In this document: positions 34,818-43,163 of the stretch, piece after piece | Numbering within the stretch: position 1 is the first letter of the stretch | How the letters are laid out: every line of letters begins with the position of its first letter | NCBI GenBank assembly: GCA_964437415.1 | Contig: CAYTGN010000020.1 | Span: 1 to 64,000 of the forward strand | Direction: 5' to 3' | Source of the DNA: CADEDV01 sp964437415 | Lineage (GTDB): Bacteria; Bacteroidota; Bacteroidia; Chitinophagales; Chitinophagaceae | DNA: 64,000 nucleotides | The notes under the pieces: model-generated | What the model was told of the DNA's origin: nothing | What the model saw: the letters and a program-made list of their open reading frames with translations, nothing else | Databases searched by the model: none | Made by a program: the position numbers and the translations under genes

Positions 34818-36491
34818 CTACACCAGCATGGTGACGGGATTCTCTAAGAATTTTTTGAATGCCTGCAGGAATGCCGCACCGGTAGCCCCATCCACACTCC
34901 GGTGATCACAGCTTAATGTTACTTTCATCACATTGCTTACACCAAATCCTTCTCCTTTTCTTATTACCACTTCTTTGATGCGGCCCACAGCCATAATGCA
35001 ACTGTCCGGCGGGTTGATGATGGCAGTGAACTCATCAATATCCATCATGCCGAGGTTGGAAATGGTAAAGGTGTTGCCGGTAAACTCTGCCGGCTGAATT
35101 TTTTTATTCTTGGCTTTGCCTGCCAGTTCTTTGCTTTCGGCGGCGATCTGCGACAATGGTTTTTGGTCAGCGAATTTTATTACCGGAACGATCAGCCCGT
35201 CTTCTACCGCTACTGCGATGCCGATATGAATATGATGATGCCGGCGAATCTTGTCGCCCAGCCAGGATGCATTGACAGCCGGATGTTGACGCAAGGCATG
35301 GGCCGCCGCTTTTACAACCAGGTCATTGAAGCTTACTTTCACAGGGCTCACTTCGTTGATCTGTGTTCTTGCCGACATCGCTCCATCCATATTGATCTCC
35401 ATCGTAAGATAGAAATGTGGGGCGGAAAATTTGCTTTCGCCCAGTCGTTTAGAGATCACATTCCGCATTTGAGAATTGGGAATATCCGTATATCCTTCTT
35501 CACCTTTAACTGGTGCAAATACCGGGGCTGCAACCGCAGCAGGTTTTGTTTCGCCGGCGACAGGTTGTGGCTGTGCCGATGGTGTGTAATTATCAATATC
35601 AGCTTTTACTATTCTTCCTCCATCACCGCTACCCTGCACCGCTTTCAAATCAACACCCTTTTCTTTAGCTAACTTTTTTGCAAGCGGAGAGGCTTTCACT
35701 CTTCCGTTTTCTGATGAAGTCTCCTGTTGTTGCCCTGAGCTTGCCGAAGAACTGTCTGCTGCCTTTGTTGCAACAACAGTTGTTTCCTGTTTTTTGTCAC
35801 TTGTTTCTTGCGACTTCGCTGATCCGCCTCCTTTCACTGCGGCTACAATTGCATCTACATCCACTTTTCCTTTTTCGCCAATGATGCACAACAGGCCATT
35901 GACCGGTATCTTTTCTCCTTTCTGTGCACCAATATGTAATAGTGTTCCGTTCTTATAGCTTTCCAGTTCCATGGTGGCCTTGTCTGTTTCAATTTCAGCC
36001 AGCACTTCTCCTTTCTTCACGGCATCACCCACATTTTTGTGCCAGGCGGCGATCACCCCTTCTTCCATTGTGTCACTCAGTCTTGGCATCAGTACCACTT
36101 CTTCAATATTTGCAAAATCGAGGGTGGAAGTTGTTGACAGGCTGGCGGTTGCCGGTTGGGTAGCAGCAGCTTTTGCCTGCTGTTTGTCACTGTATCCTTG
36201 TGCCTTTGCAGGGGCAGCCGAACTATTTTTCAGCAAGGCTGAAATATCTTCACCGGCGCTGCCAACAATAGCCAATAGCTCGTCCACCAGTATTTTACTT
36301 CCTTTTTCTCCTCCGGTATGCAGGAGAACACCATCTTTATAGCTTTCCAACTCCATGGTGGCCTTGTCGGTTTCGATCTCAGCCAGCAGGTCGCCTTTTT
36401 TAACCTTGTCACCAATTTTTTTGTGCCAAGCAGCGATCACGCCTTCGGTCATCGTGTCGCTGAGGCGGGGCATCAATATCACTTCGGCCAT
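34818..36491 (-). CDS. Dihydrolipoamide acetyltransferase (pyruvate dehydrogenase E2), two lipoyl domains
   Basis: Transfers acetyl groups to CoA in the pyruvate dehydrogenase complex. The 557 residues carry two tandem lipoyl domains (about 1-80 and 130-210), each with the lipoylated EIETDKATMELESY site, then a flexible Ser/Ala/Gln-rich linker, a peripheral-subunit-binding domain (VKASPLAKKLAKEKGVDLK, about 265-300) and the catalytic domain ending in SCDHRSVDGATGAAFL with the catalytic His. Methionine/proline start MAEVILMPRLSDTMTEGVI is typical of PDH E2 and distinguishes it from 2-oxoglutarate E2. No E1 or E3 gene adjoins. A terminator follows it. Confidence 0.92.
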   Translation of the reverse strand: MAEVILMPRLSDTMTEGVIAAWHKKIGDKVKKGDLLAEIETDKATMELESYKDGVLLHTGGEKGSKILVDELLAIVGSAGEDISALLKNSSAAPAKAQGYSDKQQAKAAATQPATASLSTTSTLDFANIEEVVLMPRLSDTMEEGVIAAWHKNVGDAVKKGEVLAEIETDKATMELESYKNGTLLHIGAQKGEKIPVNGLLCIIGEKGKVDVDAIVAAVKGGGSAKSQETSDKKQETTVVATKAADSSSASSGQQQETSSENGRVKASPLAKKLAKEKGVDLKAVQGSGDGGRIVKADIDNYTPSAQPQPVAGETKPAAVAAPVFAPVKGEEGYTDIPNSQMRNVISKRLGESKFSAPHFYLTMEINMDGAMSARTQINEVSPVKVSFNDLVVKAAAHALRQHPAVNASWLGDKIRRHHHIHIGIAVAVEDGLIVPVIKFADQKPLSQIAAESKELAGKAKNKKIQPAEFTGNTFTISNLGMMDIDEFTAIINPPDSCIMAVGRIKEVVIRKGEGFGVSNVMKVTLSCDHRSVDGATGAAFLQAFKKFLENPVTMLV

Positions 36492-36545
36492 TGCCTTAAA
36501 TTTTGGTCGAAATTAAGGTAAAATGATGAATAGGAGCGGGGCATA

Positions 36546-38351
36546 TCAGTAATCCAAATCTAACCGAAGCCGGTCTTTCAGTTCTTTTACCAGCGGGTAT
36601 TTTTCTGCCATTTTCTGAAACTGTTCTTTAGCGGTAAGAGTGGCTTCTATTACCGGTCTGTCTTCCGGTTTTTCTTCAATGATAACGTTGAACTGCAGCA
36701 GGCGGTTCTGCACCTGCTCCTGCAAATGTGTAAATAATTTATTTCTTTCCTGTTCAATAAACTTTTGCTCGATATTATTGGCTGTCACCACCTCAAATGA
36801 ATTATCATCCCTGATGCGGAGCTGCGCCAGTTCAAATGGCTGTGCAGCGGGATTTTTGGATTCTTTTAATATGGCTACATAATTATTCCATGCTTTTCGC
36901 AGCTCATCCTGTTTCAAAGGATGATTGCTGTTGCCGTTGGTGGAAGCACCGTTGTTTTTGTATTGCTTCCGTATTTTGTCTAAAGCTGAGAGCTTGCCGG
37001 CTGGCCGTTGTTCCTTAGTTGTTGTTTGTTGTTCGTACCGGGCCGCCTCTTCAGCAACTTTACTGGTTCTTACCGGGGCTGTATCAATGATCAGCTTTGC
37101 TTCTGTTGCGGTTTTTTGTATATCGTTTCGATAGCCGGGAGGATCAGGTTTTGTTCCCTTCAGTTCAAGTGGGGTTATCTGCCGGAATGCTACCGGTTTT
37201 ACTGAATCAACCAGTTTTTTTTTACTGATGCCGCCTGCATCTGCACTGAGTTCAAGGGCCTGCTGCAGGTAACAAAGTTTGATCAGGGCCAATTCCACAT
37301 GCAGCCGTTTGTTGCGGGCAGCTTTATAGTTGATCTCAGTTTCATTCAGAATATTCAAAGCGCTGACAAGAAGAGCCGCAGGTGTTTTTTTACCGGCATC
37401 CACATATTTTTCTTTAAAACTTTCCACTACTTCCAGCAAGCCTGCTACTTTTTCATCTTTGCACACCAACAGGTTGCGGATGAATTCGGCAAAACCATTC
37501 AGCACCAGGTCGCCTTCAAAACCCTTACGGTTGATGTCATCATACAATAACATTGCACCGGCAAGGTCCTGTTGCTGCATGCAATCGAGTAGTTTAAAAT
37601 AATAATCTGCATCAAGGATGTTCAGGTGTTCTAATGTATTGGCATAAGTAAGTTCGCTGTTGGTGAAGCTGACGATTTTGTCAAGAATGCTCAGCGCATC
37701 CCGCATACAGCCTTCGCTTTTTTGTGCGATCACCTGCAGGGCTGCTTTTTCTGCTTTGATGTCTTCTTTCTCTGCAATTTCCTGCAAATGTTCTACAGTA
37801 TCATTGGTGGTGATGCGTTTAAAATCGAATATCTGGCAACGGCTGAGAATGGTGGGAAGAATTTTGTGTTTTTCTGTTGTTGCTAAAATAAATATGGCAT
37901 AGGAGGGTGGCTCTTCCAGCGTTTTCAAAAAAGCATTGAAAGCTGAAGAGCTGAGCATGTGTACCTCGTCTATGATATACACTTTGTATTTACCTGCCTG
38001 CGGTGCAAAACGAACCTGCTCTACCAATGTTCTGATATCATCTACAGAGTTATTACTTGCCGCATCCAGCTCATGTATATTGAGTGAAGTGCCCTCATTA
38101 AAAGAAACACAGGATTGGCATTTATTACAGGCTTCTCCGTCTTTGGTACGGCTTTCACAATTGATCGTTTTGGCTAATATTCTGGCACAGGTGGTTTTGC
38201 CCACACCTCTTGGTCCGCAAAACAGGAAAGCATGTGCCAGTTGATCATTCTTAATGGCATTCTTTAATGTTGTGGTGATATGCGCCTGTCCGACAACCGT
38301 ATTGAAAAGCTGCGGCCTGTATTTTCTTGCTGAAACGATGAATTTTTCCAT
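36546..38351 (-). CDS. dnaX: DNA polymerase III subunit tau (and possibly gamma)
   Basis: Clamp-loader ATPase of the replisome. The 601 residues contain Walker A GPRGVGKTTCARILAK (about 46-61), a zinc-binding CNKCQSC segment, Walker B IIDEVHMLS, sensor 1 ATTEKHKILPTILSRCQIFD, then domain III ending near HVELALIKLCYLQQALEL. The C-terminal ~220 residues are the variable tau-specific part. An A9 run (37215-37223) encodes KKK at 377-379, exactly between domain III and the tau tail. A shift by one base in either direction leads to a stop within a few codons, suggesting that a gamma-like form of about 381 residues may be made. Confidence 0.96.
   Translation of the reverse strand: MEKFIVSARKYRPQLFNTVVGQAHITTTLKNAIKNDQLAHAFLFCGPRGVGKTTCARILAKTINCESRTKDGEACNKCQSCVSFNEGTSLNIHELDAASNNSVDDIRTLVEQVRFAPQAGKYKVYIIDEVHMLSSSAFNAFLKTLEEPPSYAIFILATTEKHKILPTILSRCQIFDFKRITTNDTVEHLQEIAEKEDIKAEKAALQVIAQKSEGCMRDALSILDKIVSFTNSELTYANTLEHLNILDADYYFKLLDCMQQQDLAGAMLLYDDINRKGFEGDLVLNGFAEFIRNLLVCKDEKVAGLLEVVESFKEKYVDAGKKTPAALLVSALNILNETEINYKAARNKRLHVELALIKLCYLQQALELSADAGGISKKKLVDSVKPVAFRQITPLELKGTKPDPPGYRNDIQKTATEAKLIIDTAPVRTSKVAEEAARYEQQTTTKEQRPAGKLSALDKIRKQYKNNGASTNGNSNHPLKQDELRKAWNNYVAILKESKNPAAQPFELAQLRIRDDNSFEVVTANNIEQKFIEQERNKLFTHLQEQVQNRLLQFNVIIEEKPEDRPVIEATLTAKEQFQKMAEKYPLVKELKDRLRLDLDY
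37215..37223 (-). promoter_or_regulatory. A9 slippery run in dnaX
   Basis: The coding strand reads AGT AAA AAA AAA CTG in frame (codons 376-380). A -1 shift, or one extra A in the mRNA, reads ACT GGT TGA; a +1 shift, or one A fewer, reads AAC TGG TTG ATT CAG TAA. Both stop at once. Confidence 0.6.
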
Positions 38352-38363
38352 AATCCCCCAACT

Positions 38364-38390
38364 CTTAAAGGGAGTAATAAATCCTTTAAG
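38364..38390. repeat. Inverted repeat upstream of dnaX
   Basis: CTTAAAGG (38364-38371) and CCTTTAAG (38383-38390) are perfect reverse complements with an 11-bp spacer, 13 bp before the dnaX ATG on the opposite strand. It could fold in the dnaX leader RNA or bind a regulator. Confidence 0.5.
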
Positions 38391-38480
38391 GAGCTTGCAA
38401 GTTAAGAAACCGGGCTCTTGCTCTGTAAAATGAATTTACAATGTTGATAATTCTTGTAAAGCACCTTCAGGCGTTTGGGG

Positions 38481-39644
38481 TTACAATAACACCGGGTGAG
38501 GTTTAAACTCTTTTGACCGGTCAAACAAATAGCGGTAAGTGGTCAGTTTGCGGCTCCGGTAGGTGCCCAGCGCTTCCGCCACATTGATCATCTTAGGATT
38601 GAACTCGCCGATCCAGAGCATTTCATATTTATCATACAGCGGTTTGGGCTGTATGATTTTGGCGCCTTCGACGATCATATAACTGTCAACGCCCTTGCCC
38701 TGCCATTCCGGAACTATACCAAAGACTAGACCGACAAATTTGTCGCATTTCTTTGTTTTTTTCACCCACAAAAATTTCAGCTTCTGCCAAAGTCCGAATT
38801 TTCCCTGCAGATGTTTGAACCACTGGTTCAGGTCGGGCAGGTTGATCCAGATGCCGACCGGTTCTTTTTTATAATATACAAACCAGCTTACCTTTTCATC
38901 CATCACCGGTTTCATGCTTTTGAACATCTTCAGCACCACTTTCTTGTCCAGTTCTTTCAAACCGCCATGGCCGGCCCATGCTTTATTATATACCGTGGTA
39001 AAATCATTGGCAAATTTTTCCAGTTGATCTTTCCTGATATGCGAAGATGAAAAATTAGGGTCTTTGGCGCAGTCAGCATGCCGCTGGTGAAATTTTGGCA
39101 AAATAGGTTCAGCTACTTTGAGGGCAAAACAGATCTGGTTGTAATAATTCCTGAAACCGTATGTTTCCAGGAGTTGCTTGTAATAAGGCGGATTATAATT
39201 GAGGCAATACAAAGGTGGTTCGAAGCCTTCTACGAGCAAACCCCACCAACGATCCTTTTCTCCAAAATTGATGGGGCCGTCCATCGCTTCCATGCCCCGC
39301 TGCAGCAGCCAGTGCTTGGCCACATCAAACAGCATATCGGCAGCGGCCTGGTTGTTGATACAATCAAAAAACCCAACACCACCAACGGGCACATCATCAC
39401 CTTTATTCCTGTATTTTTTATTGACAAATGCGGCAATACGACCCACCAGTTTCCCATCAGCATCTTTTAATATCCAGCGGGTAGCTTCTCCGTGGCGGAA
39501 GGTCTTGTTTTTCTCCGGGTTAAACACATCATTGATGTCTTTATCTAACGGACGAATATAATTGGGATCATTTTTATTGATCTCTACATTCACCCATATG
39601 AAGTCTTTGGCTAGCTGCGGCGTTGTTACCTCAATAAGTTGCAT
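38481..39644 (-). CDS. GNAT-like protein of unknown function (YghO-like)
   Basis: 387 residues, cytoplasmic, resembling the large two-lobed GNAT-superfamily proteins found across bacteria without known function. The pattern GEATRWILKDADGKLVGRIAAF followed by GGVGFFDCINNQAAADMLFDVA in the N-terminal lobe and KKEPVGIWINLPDLNQWF, VFGIVPEWQGKGVDSYMIVEG in the C-terminal lobe fits acetyl-CoA-binding GNAT cores. WIGEFNPKMINVAEALG near the C-terminus is a strongly conserved-looking element. No specific substrate can be stated. It follows dnaX on the same strand after a ~130-bp gap, with its own start at 39644. Confidence 0.75.
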   Translation of the reverse strand: MQLIEVTTPQLAKDFIWVNVEINKNDPNYIRPLDKDINDVFNPEKNKTFRHGEATRWILKDADGKLVGRIAAFVNKKYRNKGDDVPVGGVGFFDCINNQAAADMLFDVAKHWLLQRGMEAMDGPINFGEKDRWWGLLVEGFEPPLYCLNYNPPYYKQLLETYGFRNYYNQICFALKVAEPILPKFHQRHADCAKDPNFSSSHIRKDQLEKFANDFTTVYNKAWAGHGGLKELDKKVVLKMFKSMKPVMDEKVSWFVYYKKEPVGIWINLPDLNQWFKHLQGKFGLWQKLKFLWVKKTKKCDKFVGLVFGIVPEWQGKGVDSYMIVEGAKIIQPKPLYDKYEMLWIGEFNPKMINVAEALGTYRSRKLTTYRYLFDRSKEFKPHPVLL

Positions 39645-39710
39645 TCAAATTAGTTGAACCGTGCAAAAGTAGGTAAGAATAATGAAGCTGGGGATATACA
39701 AAGCATTGCC

Positions 39711-40835
39711 TCAAAACCCTGAAGCTGCTGCCGGTTTCAGTTTCCCGTCCAGCACCTCTTTGATGAGCTCAAAAAAAAGCCCCGGCGTAATATCATCTGT
39801 TTTCCAGCCCACGCCATAATTATAGCGGCCTTTTTGCAGCCCCCTTTCACAAAGAATATGTTTGGGAGAATCTTTTGTGAACTCAAATGTTTTTTCAGTC
39901 TGGAAGATACGTTCCACTTTTTCGCCGGTTTGGTCCAACAAGTAGCCGGTGAGCATGATGTCCGGCACTTTTACGGGCGGGTCAAAATTCTTAAAGATCA
40001 TAACTGCCCTTTCATTCCATTCAAATTCGGCTATCTGCACCCGTTTGAACTGCATCATTTCTTCAGGCAGGCGACTTTCAAGCCAGGCCCGTTCCAGTAT
40101 TTTAAATATACTGTCGGCCTGCAGGCCTTGCCGCAACTGGTGGTGTACGATCATCAACCGGCTCCACGCATCATATTGCGTGGCATCTTCTTTCACTATT
40201 TTGTAGTATGCATCGAGGGCTTTCGGGTAATTCTTTTTAAACAGCCGTTCTATTTTACCGATCTCCATCAGGGTCATTGCATAATGCCTGTTATCTGCTG
40301 ATATTTTCTCTAATCCCTCGTAAAAGCCCTGCAAGGCCTGGTCATCTTTTCCCTGCAAAAACCAGATATGCGGTATCATGTACCATGGCGCCTGGTATGT
40401 GTCGGGCAATTGCTTCGCCTTTTCATAAACACTGATGGCTGAATCATATTTTTCCATCCTGTAAAAAGTAAATGCTTTTTCACAGGCATATTCCTGGTTT
40501 TGTGCATCCAGCAACATGGCCTTGTCAATGGCGGCAAGTGCTGGTTCCCACTGATCGAGATAACGATGGGCGATGCCTTTATAAAGATGAACAAATGCGC
40601 TGTCAAATCCCCTTGCAATCGCTTTATCGTAAAAAGCAATAGCCTTTTCGTCTTTACCGGTTTGAAAATAACTAAAACCCAGCATGTAGAGTTCTTCCTC
40701 ATCAAGGTCTTTTTCTTTTTCGCCAAATTGCTTTACCACTTCTTCATATTCCCTGCTTTCAAAAAGCAGGCGGATGGACTGGGCAGAAAGATCAGTTGCA
40801 AATAGTGCAGGCAACAGAAAAAGCAGCAGCCGCAT
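39711..40835 (-). CDS. Secreted tetratricopeptide-repeat protein
   Basis: 374 residues. Signal peptide RLLLFLLPALFATDLSAQ, then six or so TPR units (about 30-250: LYMLGFSYFQTGKDEKAIAFY, VHLYKGIAHRYLDQWEPALAA, YACEKAFTFYRMEKYDSAIS, MIPHIWFLQGKDDQALQGFY), and a C-terminal non-repeat region of about 120 residues with a final WKTDDITPGLFFELIKEVL segment. Start ATG 40835 gives the clean signal peptide; upstream in-frame ATGs would overlap a TACCTTTA promoter-like box. Likely a periplasmic scaffold; function unknown. Confidence 0.78.
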   Translation of the reverse strand: MRLLLFLLPALFATDLSAQSIRLLFESREYEEVVKQFGEKEKDLDEEELYMLGFSYFQTGKDEKAIAFYDKAIARGFDSAFVHLYKGIAHRYLDQWEPALAAIDKAMLLDAQNQEYACEKAFTFYRMEKYDSAISVYEKAKQLPDTYQAPWYMIPHIWFLQGKDDQALQGFYEGLEKISADNRHYAMTLMEIGKIERLFKKNYPKALDAYYKIVKEDATQYDAWSRLMIVHHQLRQGLQADSIFKILERAWLESRLPEEMMQFKRVQIAEFEWNERAVMIFKNFDPPVKVPDIMLTGYLLDQTGEKVERIFQTEKTFEFTKDSPKHILCERGLQKGRYNYGVGWKTDDITPGLFFELIKEVLDGKLKPAAASGF

Positions 40836-41024
40836 AAGTGTAAGTTGGTAGTTGGAAAATTGCATGGAGTATAAAGGTAAAAATCGCTCCGGCAATGCCA
40901 GGGGTACTGCCTCGTTTATTTTGTTGGAAGTTTGTTATTTAGATGGCTGGTAAATCCTGCCAACTGGCCGTTCCAGAGGGTTTTACCACCCTTTTCCACA
41001 CCCAAAAAATGTTTGATTTTCAAA

Positions 41025-41055
41025 TTGGCGGATTAACCCCCCGCCCTTACCTTTG
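41025..41055 (+). promoter_or_regulatory. Promoter of atpD
   Basis: TTG (41025-41027), 20 bp, TACCTTTG (41048-41055) matches the Bacteroidota promoter consensus exactly, 30 bp before the atpD ATG. Confidence 0.7.
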
Positions 41056-41084
41056 CGGCCTGAAACAAACACCCCTCTTTATAT

Positions 41085-42584
41085 ATGGCAAACGCAGGTA
41101 AAGTAAAACAGGTCATCGGCGCCGTGGTTGACGTGCAGTTTGATGGCAAACTCCCCGAGATTTACAACGCATTGGAATTAAAAAGAGAAAACGGCGACAC
41201 ACTGGTGCTCGAAGTGCAGCAGCACCTCGGCGAAGACAGTGTTCGTACCATTGCGATGGATGGAACAGAGGGCCTGGTTCGTGGAACAGAAGTGATTGAT
41301 ACCGGTATCGCCATAGCTATGCCTGTTGGAGAAGGGATAAAAGGACGTTTATTCAATGTAACCGGAGACCCTATTGACGGATTGCCTGCTGTGAGCAAAG
41401 CCAATGGCCGTCCTATTCACAACCAGCCCCCGGCATTTGAAAACCTGAGCACTGCTACCGAAGTGCTTTTTACCGGTATTAAAGTAATTGACCTGATCGA
41501 ACCTTATGCAAAAGGTGGTAAGATCGGTCTGTTTGGCGGCGCCGGTGTGGGCAAAACCGTATTGATCCAGGAACTCATCAACAATATTGCAAAAGCATAC
41601 TCAGGTTTATCTGTGTTTGCCGGTGTGGGTGAAAGAACCCGTGAAGGAAATGACCTGATGCGGGAAATGATCGAAGCAGGTATCATGAAATATGGCGAGG
41701 CATTCAAACACAGCATGGAAGAAGGCGGATGGGACCTGAGCAAAGTGGATATGAATGAACTGGCCGATTCCAAAGCCACTTTCGTATTCGGACAGATGAA
41801 CGAACCCCCGGGTGCCCGTGCAAGGGTGGCCCTTTCCGGACTCACCATCGCAGAATACTATCGTGACGGTGACGGACAAGGCAAAGGCCGTGATATTCTT
41901 TTCTTCGTTGATAATATCTTCCGTTTTACACAGGCAGGTTCCGAGGTGTCAGCCCTCTTGGGTCGTATGCCTTCAGCGGTGGGTTACCAACCTACTTTGG
42001 CTACTGAGATGGGTATCATGCAGGAAAGGATTACTTCAACCAAAAATGGTTCTATCACCTCTGTGCAGGCGGTGTATGTGCCTGCGGATGACCTGACCGA
42101 CCCTGCCCCCGCAACAACCTTTGCTCATCTGGATGCGACAACCGTATTGTCAAGAAAGATCGCCGACCTTGGTATCTATCCGGCAGTGGATCCGCTCGAT
42201 TCTACGTCGAGAATTCTTTCGCCGCTTATTGTTGGTGATGCACATTATGACTGTGCGAACCGGGTAAAATCCATGTTGCAGCGTTATAAAGAATTGCAGG
42301 ATATTATCGCCATCCTCGGTATGGATGAGCTGAGTGATGAAGATAAATTAGTGGTAAGCCGTGCAAGAAGAGTGCAGCGTTTCCTGTCGCAGCCTTTCCA
42401 TGTGGCGGAAGCTTTCACAGGTTTAAAAGGTGTGCTGGTGCCGATTGAAGAAACGATCCGTGGTTTCAATATGATCATGGATGGTGAAGTTGACGAATAT
42501 CCTGAGGCAGCTTTCAACCTTGTGGGAACTATAGATGACGCTATCGAGAAAGGTAAGAAACTGATGGCGCAGACGAAGGGGTAA
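41085..42584 (+). CDS. atpD: F-type ATP synthase beta subunit
   Basis: Catalytic subunit of F1-ATPase. The 499 residues have the P-loop GGAGVGKTVLIQEL near 150-163, the catalytic GVGERTREGNDL, the ALSGLTIAEYYRD block, the DNIFRFTQAGSEVSALLGR and MPSAVGYQPTLATEMG segments and the DELSEED-type loop (DELSDEDKLVVSRARR). Length is slightly above average with short insertions. It forms a two-gene unit with atpC; the remaining atp genes are elsewhere, which is known in Bacteroidota. A textbook promoter lies directly upstream. Confidence 0.98.
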   Translation: MANAGKVKQVIGAVVDVQFDGKLPEIYNALELKRENGDTLVLEVQQHLGEDSVRTIAMDGTEGLVRGTEVIDTGIAIAMPVGEGIKGRLFNVTGDPIDGLPAVSKANGRPIHNQPPAFENLSTATEVLFTGIKVIDLIEPYAKGGKIGLFGGAGVGKTVLIQELINNIAKAYSGLSVFAGVGERTREGNDLMREMIEAGIMKYGEAFKHSMEEGGWDLSKVDMNELADSKATFVFGQMNEPPGARARVALSGLTIAEYYRDGDGQGKGRDILFFVDNIFRFTQAGSEVSALLGRMPSAVGYQPTLATEMGIMQERITSTKNGSITSVQAVYVPADDLTDPAPATTFAHLDATTVLSRKIADLGIYPAVDPLDSTSRILSPLIVGDAHYDCANRVKSMLQRYKELQDIIAILGMDELSDEDKLVVSRARRVQRFLSQPFHVAEAFTGLKGVLVPIEETIRGFNMIMDGEVDEYPEAAFNLVGTIDDAIEKGKKLMAQTKG

Positions 42585-42585
42585 A

Positions 42586-42834
42586 AGGCCTCCCCAAGCC
42601 CTTCCGCAAGAAGGGTTTTAAGAGTCTTATTTTTGAAACGTTCTTTTTTTAGCCGATTTTTTTGTGATACCAGCTTCAGTTCCCTGATCATCGTTCCTTG
42701 CGTCGCACACTTGTGCTGCATATCGTTGCTCAGCAGATATTAAGAACTGTTGAATTTTATAAACTACAAACTCTTAAAGCGATTTAAACTTTAGGGTTCA
42801 AAAGTCCCTCCTGCGGAGGGATTTAGGGAGGCCT
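42586..42834. mobile_element. 249-bp terminal-inverted-repeat element (MITE-like) between atpD and atpC
   Basis: Begins with AGGCCTCCC (42586-42594) and ends with its exact complement GGGAGGCCT (42826-42834). The similarity extends inward for about 34 bp (26 matches) and includes hairpins at each end: CCCTTC/GAAGGG (42599-42615) and TCCCTCC/GGAGGGA (42805-42821). It starts 2 bp after the atpD stop and ends 1 bp before the atpC start. No convincing coding frame lies within it. The size, ends and absence of genes suggest a miniature non-autonomous element or a complex palindromic repeat. Confidence 0.6.
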
Positions 42835-42835
42835 C

Positions 42836-43093
42836 ATGAACTTAGAAATATTAACTCCGGAAAAAAAGCTATTCAGCGGCGAAGTATTTGGTGTGCAAAT
42901 GCCGGGCATCAGCGGTTCGTTTGAAGTGCTGGATAAGCATGCCCCGCTGGTGAGTGCATTGAAGGCCGGCCGCATCAAAGTGCTGAAAGACAAACAAAAT
43001 CATTTTGCCTATTTTGATATACAAGGTGGATTTGCCGAAGTGTTGAATAACAAAGTGACGGTGCTGGTGGAAGGCGCTGTGCCGGTAGAATAG
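42836..43093 (+). CDS. atpC: F-type ATP synthase epsilon subunit, short form
   Basis: 85 residues covering only the N-terminal beta-sandwich of epsilon: LEILTPEKKLFSGEVFGVQM, PGISGSFEVLDKHAPLVSAL, GRIKVLKDKQ and FAYFDIQGGFAEVLNNKVTVL. The usual C-terminal helical hairpin (40-50 residues), which inhibits ATP hydrolysis in many bacteria, is missing; a stop followed by a terminator shows this is the natural end. Short epsilon subunits occur in Bacteroidota and Chlorobi. The element in front of it separates it from atpD by 251 bp. Confidence 0.93.
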   Translation: MNLEILTPEKKLFSGEVFGVQMPGISGSFEVLDKHAPLVSALKAGRIKVLKDKQNHFAYFDIQGGFAEVLNNKVTVLVEGAVPVE

Positions 43094-43116
43094 TTAAAGA
43101 TCAGAATAAAAAAATT

Positions 43117-43146
43117 AAACCCTCTTCCACAGAAGAGGGTTTTTTT
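43117..43146 (+). terminator. Rho-independent terminator after atpC
   Basis: AAACCCTCTT (43117-43126) and AAGAGGGTTT (43133-43142) form a perfect 10-bp stem with a 6-nt loop and a following T-run. It lies 23 bp after the atpC stop and could also serve the convergent DUF4197 gene. Confidence 0.85.
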
Positions 43147-43163
43147 ATTTGACCGGATGTTTT

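Noticed and set aside
42284..42721. Minus-strand frame of 145 codons spanning the atpD end and the 249-bp element
   Set aside because: It overlaps the highly conserved atpD C-terminus in antisense and has no recognisable domain.
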